A DNA stretch of 43,160 bases from Xanthoparmelia taractica (GCA_033085395.1 MU853209.1:8274-51433), one strand, 5' to 3'. Counted from the stretch's first letter, positions 1-11,563 are shown. Translations and numbers: made by a program. Notes: generated from the sequence alone by a model not told the origin.

Positions 1-149
1 TAAATCGCTATAAAGCGTAAAATACTATAATTATTATATACTCGATTTTACGTAATCACCAAGACCTTTGAAATATTATTAGCTTCTCTACGTAAAACAC
101 GCTAAAAGCGAGAAACGATATATCGTTATTACTAATCTTACAATTTTAA

Positions 150-1900
150 AATTTAATAATAAATAAATAATTTTTAATATCTTAAGTGCGAAATATTTAT
201 AATAAAAGCTAAAAACAAATTAAAGATAAATTTAATTACTAGTTAAAAGAGAAATTAATCTTTATCTTATATATCTTAAATATTAATACGCGAGAAAAGA
301 AAGCTCTCTATAATAATAGAAAAAGAATAGGTCGTAAGCAAGTAACTTTATAAGAAGATTAATATAATAATTAGAAGTTATAAGCGTATAAAATAAGATC
401 TTTAATTAGAAGAGTTAATTAATTATAAAAATAACTCGAAAAGCGAAGTATATTCGAACTCGCATTTATCTATAAAGATAAGCGTCTTCTTGAAAGAATA
501 TTATTTATATATTAATTTTTTTTTCTTCTCTTAAGTTCTTAAAGAAAATCTTTATTTAAATATATTTTTTAAATTATCATATAAAAGAGTTTATTAATAA
601 TAATTTAAATTAAATTAAATTAATCTTAGAGCTTAGCGGACATCTTAATAAACTCTTATAATTATCTTAAATCTCTTCGATAGCGATAATAACTATTTCT
701 TAATCGCACGCGCTAATTCGATCTCTATCTTCAAATAATTAATTTCTAAATTATTACTAAAATCTATATCTAAGAGAGAAGAGTTTTTTAATTTTCTAGC
801 ACGCTCTATATTATTAGCGCTATTTATCTTATTTACTTCTTTATTAAGCTTCGAAGTCTAAGTATTATAAATCAAGAATTAAACTCTTAATTAATTTAAT
901 TGTATTTAATAAAATTAAGATATTTAAGAATATTTTTGATTATTAAAGATAAAAGCGATAAATATAAGATTTTTTAGAAATATTAGATCTTTAATATTAC
1001 ATCGAAGATGAATCTAATCGATTAATTACTACTATTAATAAAATATCTATTATAATCTAAAATAAAGCGTATCGAAAAATTTATATTATAATAAAAACTC
1101 GCTATAAAAATAATTCTTATAATAAAATTAAGAGCTTTATTAATATTATTCTCGTCTAAAAAAAGCTAAAAGAATATAAATCTTATATTTTTAATATTTT
1201 TAATTTCATAATTTAAAAATTAGAAGTTCTTACTTTATTAGTTTACGAAAATAATTCTTAAGCGTATATTAATTAATTTATTAATATCTTATAAGAATTT
1301 AGAAATTAACTCGATAAAAATCTCTTTATTATTAATAAAAATTAAAAAATATATTATTATTATAGAAAATTAGACTCTTAATATAATTTATATTATTAGT
1401 ATTATAATTAAAATTATAACGTCTATAATAAGAAGAATAAGATTAAATACTTACTAAACTACGTAATTACTCGCTTTCTTAATATAGTAATTAACTTTAT
1501 AGATTTCACCTTAAACTTATAGATATATACGCTATCGACTATCGTCGTTAACGCTCTCGATTATATAAATTAGAGTATTATCGTATATATTTTTCTCGAA
1601 GTTAATATTATAAAGTATAAAATTTAAAGTAATATTATTTTAAGTAACTTTCGTATATTTATTTATATTATTAAATATTATATTATTTATAAGAGAGATT
1701 TCTATTTTAACGCTAAATATAATTATAAGCGCTTACGCGAAGATAATAATTAAGGCGAAAGAAATAATCGTAATAATTATAATAATTATAATAATTAAAA
1801 AAATAATAATAATAAATTTAAAGAGAATAAAGATAACGATAAGAATAAAAATAAAAATAAGAATTAATCTTTTAGCGCTAAAGTCGCTATAATAATTACT
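150..1900 (+). pseudogene. Copia gag remnant of B1
   Basis: Remnant of the nucleocapsid/capsid part of a Copia polyprotein, recognised from its place upstream of the protease and from co-linearity with B2. Near 1740-1860 one frame reads as a hydrophilic Asn/Arg/Asp/Lys-rich linker built on a repeated cgtaataat motif, followed by a Lys/Asn/Glu-rich stretch, a typical RNA-binding tail. The start codon cannot be located because TAA and TAG codons occur throughout. Coordinates are approximate. Confidence 0.55.
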
Positions 1901-3700
1901 TAGTTAAAGATCGCTCGCTATTTCGTCGCGTATATCTTAAGCGCTTATAATCTTATCGTCGACTTTAAAGCCCTACTTAATAGATATTATAAGTTTATAA
2001 TATCTATATCTTTCGATAAAATATAAGTTATTATTCTTTTTACGACGACGATTATATCTTTAATTTAAATTCATGACTGCGTTTATACTTAATATTTAAT
2101 TTACGATTTCTTAATATTTATTATTTTCGAGTTCTTTAAATAATCTCGTTTAATATATAAACTCGATAATAATTTAATAATTATTAACTTTAATAATATT
2201 AATCTAAAATATAAGATTAATAATATTAAATATATATAAACTCTTCGAGATATATAATTAATATTAAACGATAATTATAATCTTATCTCTAAGTAATAAT
2301 TAAAAGAATAAAATTACTTTCTCTCTTTCGTTTCGGGCGATCTCTCTATTAATAGCGAGCAAGTCTTCTTTAAACGTACGAAAAATCGTTTTTATACTTT
2401 AAATACTTAAGATAAAACGCCTTTAACATTAGTAGTCGTTAATAAAAATATTTCTATTTATAATAAATTCTTAATTAAGCTCGAGCTAGACTCAACGTCT
2501 TTGAAAATCTTATTTAAAGCGAATATTAATCTCGAAGCATTGCGGATATAATACTTATGTCACGATTATTTAAATATTCAAAATCTTAAGAAACTCGCTA
2601 AAATATATATTAAAATAAATCTTTCGATTTCTTTATCGAGCGATATCTGCGAGCTATATTCGAAAGTTAATATAAAATAGATATTATATAAACAATATGT
2701 TAAGTCTAGTTAATATAAAAACGACTTAATTTATAGTAATCTTTAGAATTCTTTCGAGCTCTTATATAACGATTATCAATTTATAATAATCTTTCTTTGC
2801 GATAAAACTTTACGCTCTATTATTTATCTCTTATCAAATAAATTTAGCGAAATAATTCTTACGATCTTTAAGATATTTCATAATAATATAAAATATAAAA
2901 TTATTAATATATACATCTGCGATTCGATTGCGAAATAGAATACGATAATTATAAAATAAAAGTCTTTTATATATTTAAGAGTATTACTTAAAAGAGAATT
3001 ATTTTCGATAATTCTTAAATATATAGTAAATCTAAGCGTCTCGACGCTATTATTTAATATAAGATTAATGTAATACTTAAAGAAAGCGATCTTTTATAAA
3101 AGTATTAATTAAAATTCGGTTTAGCTATTAATATTCTACGAAATATTTAACTCGTTATAAGGCGTGATATTATCTCTTACGAGATATATATCGAATTTAT
3201 ATTCGATATATTATATCTTCGTATTATCGAATAGACTAAATATTATTAAGTTATTCTTCGAAATTATATCTAAAAAAAGTATTAGAATCGCGTTATTAAG
3301 AGTTAGCTATTAAGCTATAAAGATAAATTCTATCGTATATTTATATTTAATAACGAAGTTAAGATCGTTATAAATATTAAATAAATCGATAATATTTCTC
3401 TTAAATTTATTCTTCTTTAACTTAGCGACGAAGTTATCGCTAATATTAAGATTATTAATTATCGCTATAAGCGAAGAATAAAAGAGAATTAAAAATTAAT
3501 CTTTATTCTTTATCGTAATTTTAAAAGAGAAGCGCTAAAAATAAAGACTTATAATTATCGCTAAAGAAGAATTTCTTAATTTCTTAAATATTATTAAGAT
3601 TGAATTAATAAAGATAATCTTATTAATCGCTATATAAGCGATTAATTCGAAATTAATAAAAGAATTATTTAAGATAATTAACAATAATATTTCTTTTATA
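1900..3700 (+). pseudogene. Copia protease and integrase remnant of B1
   Basis: Downstream of gag, one frame near 1945-1965 reads a degraded aspartyl-protease-like motif (Asn-Leu-Ile-Val-Asp). The GAG-pre-integrase zinc region follows: a His-Asp-Tyr-Leu-Asn-Ile-Gln-Asn-Leu stretch near 2570-2600, with the first zinc His kept, and a Cys-Glu-Leu-Tyr at 2648-2659 in which the second Cys of a CxxC pair has become Tyr (TGT to TAT). The integrase core follows, with Ser-Asp changed to Ser-Asn near 2730. B1 has roughly 20-25 extra bases near 2480-2540 compared with B2, so the family carries at least one indel here. Integrase before reverse transcriptase is what marks this as Copia and not Gypsy. Confidence 0.7.
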
Positions 3701-4049
3701 ATCTCTACGCCTTTATCTTTAACATAATTAATATTAATCTCTTAATTAATAACTCGCTTAATAAATAAAATAAATTTAATAATAATTATTAGATCGTTCG
3801 ATATTTAAAGAGCGAATAAGAATATCTTATTAAATTCTCTCGCGTTATTAATTAAAGCTAATTTCTTAGAATCTTACGAATCTTATATATATAGAAAGAT
3901 AATAATAAACTTATATATAAAGATATATTAAGAGCTTATTATAGATAAAGAAATTAAATCTTTATCGAGTTAATAAGATTTAAATCTTAATAGATTTCCT
4001 CGTTAATACGTATATCTAAATAATCGCTAAATATATAAACTTAAGCGTA

Positions 4050-5450
4050 AATCTATCGAGAAGATTATTTAATATAAAGCGCGCTAAATTATTCGAGATT
4101 TTAAATAATAAAAGAAAATCGATTTTAATAAAATCTTTGTTTTAATAATTAAATCTTCATTTTAATAATTAAATCTATAAGTTATAAAGTTATCTTCGTA
4201 TTAATTATCGCTCTAAATTAAAAACTTAAATAAATATAAAAATCGTATTCTTATACGATATAGTTCGAGAGATTATTTATATATTTTAATTTATCGAATT
4301 TATAATTAAAAATTAAAAATTAAAAATATAAAATATATACGCTTATTAAGATACTTTATAATTTAAAGTAGTCGCCTAGAGTTTAATATAATACTCTAAC
4401 TATCTACTTAAAAAAATTAAGTTTTAAATCTATCGCTATTAATCTTTCGATATTTATTAATAATATTATTATTATCTCTATTTATATAAATAATATTCTT
4501 CTCGCTAATCTTAATAAAAAGAATATTTAAATTATTAAAAATAAGCTTAATAAAAAATTTAAGATAACTAATTTAAATTCGTATATCTATTATCTCGATA
4601 TATTAATTATTAAAGATCGCGTTAATTATATTCTTCGTCTTAAGTATAAGAGCTTTATCGAGAAATTTCTAAAGAAATATAATATATTAAATTTAACGTT
4701 AATTTCCACGTCTATAACTAGCGATAAATTCTATATCGTTAATAATAATTTCGTAATTGTCGAAAAGAATCGACTTATTTATTAATTCGCTATTAAATCT
4801 CTTATATACCCTATATTAAGTACTTAACTAGATATTATATATATTATCTTAATAATCTCTCGATATAATTTAAACTTTAACGAATCTTATTAAGAGACTA
4901 TTAAACGAATCTTTTAATATTTTAATAATATTAAAAATTAATAGCTTATATTTAGAGAAGATCTAAAGTCGTTTATTAATTATATAGACGCGAATTAAGC
5001 GAAAGATTAGAACACTCGACGTTTTATTTCAAAGTACGTTTTTAATATAAATAGTATAATTATTAATTAATCTTCAAAGCGTTAATCTATAATCGCTTTT
5101 TTAATTTACTAAGTTAAATATATTAATTAAACTTAGATTATAAAGAAGATAATCTAATTACGAGGACTTTTAAATTAATTTAATTCTAATAATAAATATA
5201 CTTAAGCGATTATTATTTATTATAATAATTAAGATATTATAATACTAATTAAGAATTCTTAATTTTATGCTCGCATTAAATATATCGATATTTAATATTA
5301 CTACGTATAAGAATAAGTTATTATTAATATTATTATTCTTGAGTATATATTAATTAATAAATAAATAGCTAATAAACTTATTAAGAGTCTTTATAAGAAT
5401 AAATTCGAGTTATTTTAATCTCTAATTAAGCTAAAATATCGATTATACTT
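4050..5450 (+). pseudogene. Copia reverse transcriptase and RNase H remnant of B1
   Basis: Reverse transcriptase would copy the element RNA into cDNA; here it is dead. Recognisable landmarks are Tyr-Asn-Leu-Lys near 4360 (from the Copia YGLKQ motif) and the active-site box at 4483-4494, which reads Tyr-Ile-Asn-Asn where the family has Tyr-Val-Asp-Asp; both aspartates were lost by G-to-A changes. The RNase H part follows (about 4900-5300), with a Tyr-Ile-Asp-Ala motif near 4980 and a degraded His-Ile-Asp motif near 5280. The polyprotein appears to end near 5450, leaving about 475 bp before the LTR. Assignment to Ty1/Copia is firm because B2 reads the same way with fewer changes. Confidence 0.88.
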
Positions 5451-5926
5451 TTATTTATAAAGAAGCTTCTACTAAAGAAGTACTATCGTCTTATTATTAC
5501 CTTATATATTTATATTATAAGACGCATCGCTCTAATATATATTATAATTAATTATTACTATTAAGTATTAATATTCTTAATAATCTTTACGAGATCTTAT
5601 AATTAATCGTATATATATCGAAGACTTATATTTTAATTAGATTACTTATTATTCTTATATATATTCTTCGACATTAATTTAATAAAAATCTAATATATAT
5701 TTATTAAATTAGAAATTTTTATTTTTAAGAATCGTTATTTAATAAAAAGTAAAAAAATTTATATAAGATAATAAGACGAATATAAGCATATATTCTTTTT
5801 CCTATTATTATTCTGCGTTTACTTCTTATAATAAATATATTAGCTTTACGATAGCTATTTAACGTTTAAGTCGTGATCTTCGAATCTTATATTTTAAATA
5901 GAGGATCGATAGCGTGCGAAGGGAAG

Positions 5927-6070
5927 TATTGAAAGTTAAGTCGCGTGCTTACGTGATATGCCAAGGCTTGATAAACGTTAACTCACGTGACCTCACCTTA
6001 TTAGATCGCACTTACCTTTCATAGCACACTTAGAATAATACAACTAAGTGTTCTACCTTATATTTTAACA
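5927..6070 (+). repeat. 3' LTR of B1 (144 bp)
   Basis: Near-identical to both LTRs of B2 (28889-29032 and 35377-35520), all three exactly 144 bp. It begins tattgaaag, where B2's 5' LTR has tgttgaaag (one G-to-A), and ends ttttaaca. It holds the best preserved sequence of B1, including the block around acgtgatatgccaaggc. Confidence 0.93.
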
Positions 6071-6109
6071 CTTAATAAGAATCTCGTTTCTATCTTACGA
6101 GCTATTCGC

Positions 6110-6135
6110 GTTATTTCTACTTTAGTAGAAATAAC
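6110..6135. repeat. Perfect inverted repeat, 12-bp arms, 2-nt spacer
   Basis: gttatttctact, a tt spacer, then agtagaaataac. In such AT-rich DNA short palindromes arise often, but 12 perfect base pairs is long. No poly-T tract follows that would suggest a terminator. Function unknown. Confidence 0.6.
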
Positions 6136-6447
6136 TATTATAATAGTAGCTTACTCGATTATTAGAAATATTACTCGTCGCGATTATACTATAAATGCGA
6201 TTAAATTAAAAAAAATTTATTTATATAAATAAATATTGGCCCGCTTATATTAATATTAAAAATATTAGCGCGCTCGCTTTATTAAAGATAAAGAAGATCT
6301 ATAACTTACGTTATTAATTATTATTCTTTAAGAAAAGAGACTTAATTAATCTTCGACTTTATAAGAGTTACTTTATCTCGATTATCTTCTTTTATAAGAT
6401 CGGCTAATAATTAATAGAATTCTTTCAAATTCTAGAACGTATAGATC

Positions 6448-6452
6448 GTCTC
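6448..6452. repeat. Left TSD of D (gtctc)
   Basis: Pairs with gcctc at 43009-43013. The single difference is C/T, as RIP would produce. Five base pairs is the usual TSD length for LTR elements. Confidence 0.7.
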
Positions 6453-6715
6453 TATAAGAGTAGAAGCACTCAGCGTAGGCTGATAGAACTCGCTTAACTC
6501 GCTTGTTAGGCTATAAGCTACGTAGCAAGGGCGAGTATCTAGTATACTTAGCGAAAGTCTCAAATACTCGCGAATTCTCTTTCTCTTTTTCTTTCTTCCT
6601 TAGCTATTAGTTTATTTAATAATTTAGCTAATAATTTCAATATCTACGTTTATTAATCTCGCTAATTATTTAGCTACTACGTAGCTTTATTAAAAAGAGA
6701 TCTTATTATTTTATA
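6453..6715 (+). repeat. 5' LTR of D
   Basis: Matches 42748-43008 throughout, from tataagag (TG to TA at the tip) to ttata/ttaca. The best conserved blocks are around gctataagctacgtag and the pyrimidine-rich tract near 6570-6600. Confidence 0.9.
6602..6610 (+). promoter_or_regulatory. Possible R-region start in D LTR complementary to the primer site
   Basis: agctattag is the exact reverse complement of ctaatagct at 6719-6727, just 3 bp past the LTR. The same nine bases occur at 42895-42903 in the 3' LTR. This is what a Tf1/sushi-type self-primer would look like, if transcription starts near here. Confidence 0.3.
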
Positions 6716-7157
6716 GTTCTAATAGCTTCCTTTACACGAAGCTACTTAGTTAATTATAATAAGTAACTCGCGAGTTAATTCTATTAATTTGCGCAATAAA
6801 AACGTTTTATTATTAATTATTAGCGACGTTTTTAATTAAATAAATAAAGATAATAATTACGAAAACGACTCTCGTTAAAATATATTTATTTTATAATTAA
6901 ATTATTAAGATATTAATGATAATATTAATGCGAATTCCATTAATATTATCGACGAGAATAATAATCGTTAGAGTATTATATTTAATAATTCTATATTAGT
7001 TAATAAAGGTTCTCGTCTTATAGACTTAATATAAATTTAATATTTTCGACTTTTAATATTTAAAGCTAAAAAGTAATTAATTATTAAAAAATTTAAATTA
7101 ATCGAAATATAGAATATATAAGAATATCGTTGCGAGTATAGCGACGATTATTATCGC
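6716..7157 (+). other. D leader: primer site and start of gag, interrupted by C
   Basis: The internal sequence of D begins gttctaatagc directly after the 5' LTR, the position of a primer binding site; ctaatagct (6719-6727) can pair with the LTR segment at 6602-6610. The rest is AT-rich leader or the beginning of gag with many stops; I cannot set a start codon. The segment stops at the atcgc TSD of C (7153-7157) and resumes at 22145. Confidence 0.5.
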
Positions 7158-7424
7158 TATCAGGCCTAGCGCTATATACGCCTTAGCGCCGACTACTCCT
7201 GGGTCTAGGGTCCATTGCGAGGTTATAGCGCGGTTCATAACCTAAGGCCTTAGCGGGGCCTTGGCGATTATATATCCTCTTCGCATATTCCAGGGTTTTT
7301 ATATTCCTTGGAGATTAGCTCTATTAGAACTTAGTATCTAATAAAAAAACTATTATTATATTAATTATACGTCTTTTATATTAATTAGGCCGCTTACTAA
7401 GCGCCAACGAATTAATTTCTTATA
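7158..7424 (+). repeat. 5' LTR of C (267 bp)
   Basis: Starts tatcaggcc and ends ttata; the partner at 21873-22139 starts tattagatt. The two LTRs differ mainly by C/T and G/A. This 5' copy keeps more GC (for example around 7190-7265) than the 3' copy, so the two LTRs were mutated unequally. Confidence 0.93.
7269..7275 (+). promoter_or_regulatory. TATA-like box in the LTR of C
   Basis: tatatat inside a block kept identical in both LTRs (gattatatatcctcttcgc). It lies about 50 bp before attagaac at 7323-7330, the candidate start of the R region. Position and conservation fit a polymerase II promoter, but the AT-rich background weakens the call. Confidence 0.35.
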
Positions 7425-7432
7425 GTTCTAAT
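7425..7432 (+). promoter_or_regulatory. Primer binding site of C, possibly self-priming
   Basis: gttctaat directly abuts the 5' LTR and is the reverse complement of attagaac at 7323-7330 (also 22038-22045 in the 3' LTR). No TGG, the usual start of a tRNA-type site, is present. Tf1-type chromoviruses prime with the 5' end of their own mRNA, which pairs to a site right next to the LTR. Confidence 0.4.
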
Positions 7433-7449
7433 CTCTCTATCTTTCAAAG

Positions 7450-8620
7450 AAAGAGATCTATCGTCGCTACGATATCGGATTCTTCGTCGAATTAAAATAA
7501 ATATATTTTAAAGCGACGTGGCTTCGATATTAGTTTTTAAGGGTTTACTTTAAAGAATTAAGCGACTTTAAAGAAACGCCTTAAGAATATTCGAATAGAA
7601 AATCGTCGCCTAAAGTTGAAACGAAAATTAATTAAGTTACGAGTATATAATAACGTGCTACGTAATTCGAATTTTTCTATAATTTTCATCGAAGCGATAA
7701 TAATTTCGCTTATTATTTCGCCTTTAATAAATATACTAATTAAAGCGAAAATACTTTATCTTAAAAGAATATATTCTTATAAAAGTACTAGTAAAGAAGA
7801 ATATTTACGCTAATTTCGCGAAGTTGAAATTCGATTTTTTATAAGTCTCGAGTATTTTATTACCGATTAAGCTAAGATTATTTAATATATATAATTCTTA
7901 GAAGGCGATCTTAGTACGTAATAATATAAATATTTTCAGACTTATAGATTAAATAAGATTATCTTCGAATTTTTTAAATTATTTTTACTCGACTTAATTA
8001 TAAATTTAATAAATTATTATTTATTTATTTATAAAAAGTAAAAAATAACGAAGTAGCGATGAGATTAGAAGATCTTAGCTTTTAAGATCTATCTAAAGAA
8101 GTTAAAAGCTTATTTACTCTCGTTTACGAAGAAGTATCAAGCGAACTTTCTTTTAGCTAAGCTACGATCTAAGCTAAAGAATAAGATTTTTAATATTAAT
8201 AATATACTTAAATAGAGAGAAGAAATCCTTGCTATAATAATTATATAAAAAATAATTTTAAAACGCGTGCGTTTTAATAGCGATAATTTCGACTTAAAGT
8301 AGTTAGAGGAATCTAATAAAGATAAGCCTCTAAAAGCTCGAATTTCGAAGCTTAACACGGCTTTAAAGAATAACGCTAAGTCTACGCGTATTCGAGAAGA
8401 GAACAAGAAACGTAAGACTGAGATCGCTAATTATAATATTAAAATATTTATTATTTACTAATATTGCTAGAAATTAGATTATATGAAATCGAATTATTCT
8501 AATAAGAATAAATCGATCGCTATCGTTACGGCGATATCGATAAAAAACGAATCGACTTCGTAAGCGCCTTTGAAGCGAAGCAAGAAAAACGAATAATAGA
8601 GATAACTTCTTCTATTATTA
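7450..8620 (+). pseudogene. Gag remnant of element C with CCHC zinc knuckle
   Basis: Gag packages the element RNA in virus-like particles. The coding frame is frame 2 of the window. It is open over 7616-7813 and continues past a stop through 7820-8600 with hydrophobic/charged capsid-like sequence, including an open stretch near 8085-8200. The zinc knuckle lies at 8456-8497 with exact C-x2-C-x4-H-x4-C spacing, but only the second Cys (8465) survives; the other two Cys and the His read Tyr, all explained by TGY-to-TAY or CAT-to-TAT changes. A Lys/Ser-rich tail follows. There is no ATG start; the open part begins at a TTG. Confidence 0.8.
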
Positions 8621-9390
8621 CGAAGAGGTAAACTAAGCTATTAAATAATCAAAGATAACTTATTGCTTTACTCGATTAGGAGGCGCATATTAATTTAATT
8701 ACGTAAAAGTTCGTAATTTAATAAGATCTTTAACTATATATCGCTATCTTATCGTAAGCGAAAGCGCTTAGCGAATAAGATATATATTACTATAATGCTT
8801 ATTAGCTAAACTATTGAATAATCGATAATTAGAATTAAGGGCGATAGTATAGCACACTATTCTACGCCGTAGATTAAGAAGATCTCGATATCGTGCTAAA
8901 TATACCCGCGTTATATTAATTATAGATTCTATTTAATTCTACGGCGGCGTAATAACAATTTAAGATTAATGTTAAAATACTTTAGATTAAAGAATCGATT
9001 AAATTTATTCGAGAAATCGAGCGAGAGTTAAATATATTCGTAATTATATGCGTTATAATAACGCGAGGCGAATAGAAGAGTATTAGTAACTTAGAGCTCT
9101 TAAGAAAACTATTAAAATTTAAGAATATCTTTTTTAATAATATAATAGAGATCTTATCTACGTTTAAATAGAGAAATTATATTACTAAGATAAAGAAGAA
9201 TAAAGAGTTATCTTACGAGTCTTTTTATAATTTATTTTAAATCAAGCTATCGAAGCTAAGACGATATCTTAAGAAGTTACTTTATAAGATTTAAATTCGT
9301 TATTTAACTTTCTTCGCTAAAGCTCTTATTCTCTTTATTTCAAAAAAAATAATTATATCTTTATATAAATTATTAAGACTTAAATATAAT
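8620..9390 (+). pseudogene. Gag-pol junction and presumed protease of C, degraded
   Basis: By position this should hold the aspartyl protease and the start of reverse transcriptase. I cannot identify a clear protease active site. Small GC-richer islands remain near 8860-8960. Gag upstream is in frame 2 and reverse transcriptase downstream in frame 0, so a frame change lies somewhere here; whether it is programmed or decay cannot be told. Confidence 0.45.
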
Positions 9391-9399
9391 AACGATAAA

Positions 9400-10480
9400 G
9401 AACTAATATTTATTATCTCTAATTACTAAGACGTTAAATCGCTTATACAACGCTAAGATATTTTTAAAGTTAAATCTTAAAGATATTTATTATAGAATTC
9501 GTATTAAGAAGAGCGATAAGTAAAAGACTACGTTTCGCACTCGCTATAATCATTTTAAATACTTAATAATATCTTTTAACCTTATAAATATATTAGCTAC
9601 GTTTTAAGTATATATTAATAAAGTTCTTATAAGTAATTAATAATATTATATATATAATATATTTAAATAATATTTTAATTTATAACGCTAAGTCGGCGAA
9701 ATATTAATAGTACGTTAAATAAGTACTTAAGCGATTACGTTAGTTTCAGCTATATATAAATCTAAAGAAATATTAGTTTTATACTAAATCGATTAAGTTT
9801 CTAGAATTTATTATAATTATTAATAATATAGTTATAAATTAAAAACGCGTGATAACGATTTAAGAATAACTAACGCCGCGAAGCTATCGAGATATATAAG
9901 TCTTTTTAGGCTTTATAAATATTTATTAACGATTTATTTTTAAATACTCTATTATTATAACGTCTCTTATTAACTTATTTAAGAATAATAAGATCGATAA
10001 AAAGTTAGAATCGTTTAAGTAATTAAAAGACGCTAAGTTAACTTTTAAATAATTACGCAATACTTTTGCGACTACGTTATTTTTACGATATTATAATTCT
10101 TAAAAGAAATTACGCGTAGAGACTAATATCTCTAACTTTAATATAAGAGCTATACTTTCGCAATTAAACGACGACGATTATTAGCGATTCGTTGCGTTCT
10201 TTTCTAGAAAGATAATATTAGCGAAATAAAATTATAAGAGTTATAATTAAAAATTACTTATTATCGTTATAGCGATAAAGTAATAGCGCTATTATCTAAA
10301 AGATAGTATTTATTATATTAAAATCTAAATAGATTATAATAATCTTAAGGAGTTTTTAAAGCAAAAGAAACTTAACTCTAAATAGGCTCGTTAAGCGCTA
10401 AAGTTAGTTATTTTTAACTTTGAGATTTTTTATTAAGTAGGAAAATTAAATTCTATAGATATATCGTCGCGGCGATTAAA
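9400..10480 (+). pseudogene. Reverse transcriptase and RNase H remnant of C
   Basis: Frame 0 reads a recognisable Ty3/Gypsy reverse transcriptase: Leu-Asn-Leu-Lys-Asp near 9465, Phe-Arg-Thr-Arg-Tyr near 9535, and the active-site box Tyr-Leu-Asn-Asn-Ile-Leu at 9660-9677, where both catalytic Asp are Asn. Val-Phe-Leu-Gly-Phe near 9900 marks the end of the thumb. RNase H follows, with Val-Glu-Thr-Asn near 10116-10127 (catalytic Asp changed to Asn) and an Asn-Tyr-Lys-Ser block near 10230. Stops are numerous. The domain order and motifs place C with fungal chromoviruses. Confidence 0.88.
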
Positions 10481-10779
10481 TTATAAAGATTAATTATTAT
10501 TAAATATTAAATTATTATCTATACTTTAAAATAAACTTGCTCTTTAAATTAGCGATAAGCTATCGCAAAGAGATAAAGAAGCGATAGTAATAATAACGTC
10601 TGCGCTACCAGTCGTAGATATTCAAATAATTATTTTAAGAAGAAAGGCTAAGACTATATTTAAAATTATATATAACGATTTATAAAGATTAATAAAAATG
10701 CTAATTCGAGAGTTATAATCTTATAATAATTAAATAAGCTCTTTTCGAATTAATGCGAATACGTCTATAAAGCGATATT

Positions 10780-11397
10780 ATACTCGCAATTAAACATAAA
10801 TTTTTAACTTCGAGAAACTATTACTAAATAATAATTATCTCTACGTTTCTAAAGATATTATCTTACGAGAATAACTTATTAATAAATATTATAATAATTC
10901 TTTAATAGAATATTTTAACGCTACGAAGACGTATAAGCTTTTTATTCGTAAATATCACTAAAATAAAAATCTTAAGAAAATTATTAATTACGTTAAGACT
11001 TATAACGTGTATTAACGTATTAAGGCGCCACGTTATTAACTCTATAATAAATTAATCTCGCTTCTTATTATTATTAAATTATAAAAGAAAATTTCTATAG
11101 ATTTTATTATAAACTTATCTTTAAATAAGCTTAAGAGCGTTATCTATAACGCTATTTTAGTTATAATAAATCGATTTATAAAAATAATTAGATATCTATT
11201 AATAATAATTAAAATCGACGCCGCTAAATTAGCGAAAGTATTTTATACTAAAATTATTTATCGTCACGAAATATCTAATATATTATTAGCGATAGAGACT
11301 TAATATTTATTAGCGAGTTCTAATTAGCGATCTATTATTATTCGAAGATAAAGCGTTATCTAAGTATTATCTTTTATTCTTAAATTAATAATCAAAT
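10780..11397 (+). pseudogene. Integrase of C, N-terminal zinc and catalytic core, cut by A1
   Basis: The H2C2 zinc domain is visible near 10840-11030: it ends in Val-Lys-Thr-Tyr-Asn-Val-Tyr, both zinc cysteines having become Tyr, then Arg-Ile-Lys-Ala-Pro-Arg. The first catalytic Asp is kept (codon 11100-11102, Ile-Asp-Phe). A frame change near 11281-11287 is needed to read the second motif, Ile-Ser-Asp-Arg-Asp (11285-11299), so one base was gained or lost. The reading is interrupted at 11397 by A1 and resumes at 19040. Confidence 0.85.
11393..11397. repeat. Left TSD of A1 (caaat)
   Basis: Identical to 19035-19039, duplicated when A1 inserted into the integrase region of C. Confidence 0.9.
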
Positions 11398-11546
11398 TGT
11401 CACGGAAAACGCACCTGCCAAGTTAATCAAGAAATCAGCCAAGGCAAGTGCTTGGCTAGCTATACTTAGATAGAATTTTTCAACTAAGAATAATCAAGAA
11501 TTAGACACTCAATTGACTGACTAACCTTACACTTATTGCTGTTACA
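11398..11546 (+). repeat. 5' LTR of A1
   Basis: Begins tgtcacggaaaacgc and ends gttaca. It differs from the 3' LTR at about a dozen sites, almost all transitions, on both strands. Confidence 0.95.
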
Positions 11547-11549
11547 GTA

Positions 11550-11563
11550 TGGTAGCAACGCTC
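11550..11563 (+). promoter_or_regulatory. tRNA primer binding site of A1
   Basis: tggtagcaacgctc lies 3 bp after the LTR. Its complement would end in cca, as tRNA 3' ends do. In A2 the equivalent site reads with G-to-A changes (right part near 40533-40550, - strand). The tRNA is not identified. This contrasts with C and D, which lack a TGG here. Confidence 0.65.

Larger units (their letters stand above)
1..6070 (+). mobile_element. Ty1/Copia LTR retrotransposon B1, 5' end outside window, RIP-degraded
   Basis: The whole interval aligns base for base, with many transitions, to 29469-35520 (B2), so it is a second copy of the same family. Window base 1 corresponds to about base 29469 of B2, so some 580 bp (5' LTR and leader) lie to the left of the window. 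The internal region carries gag, protease, integrase, reverse transcriptase and RNase H remnants in Copia order and ends with a 144-bp LTR. The DNA is extremely poor in CA and TG and full of in-frame stops. The TSD cannot be tested because the 5' end is missing; the 3' flank starts cttaa. Confidence 0.93.
6071..6452. other. Unclassified AT-rich flank between B1 and D
   Basis: Intergenic, RIP-like composition, no open frame of useful length and no similarity I can see to the other elements in the window. It holds a perfect 12-bp palindrome (6110-6135) and short GC patches near 6240 and 6275. It should be the left half of the sequence into which D inserted; its other half begins at 43014. Confidence 0.6.

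Noticed and set aside
5927..6070. LTR of an element continuing to the right of 6070
   Set aside because: Colinearity of 1-6070 with B2 up to its 3' LTR shows that this is the 3' end of B1.
6453..6715. Solo LTR
   Set aside because: A partner in the same orientation exists at 42748-43008, the outer flanks form a TSD (gtctc/gcctc), and D coding pieces lie between them.
8137..8406. 89-codon open stretch on the - strand
   Set aside because: Exactly antisense to the gag of C, whose frame has the zinc knuckle at 8456-8497; its Leu/Ile/Phe/Ser-rich content is the mirror of a charged gag.
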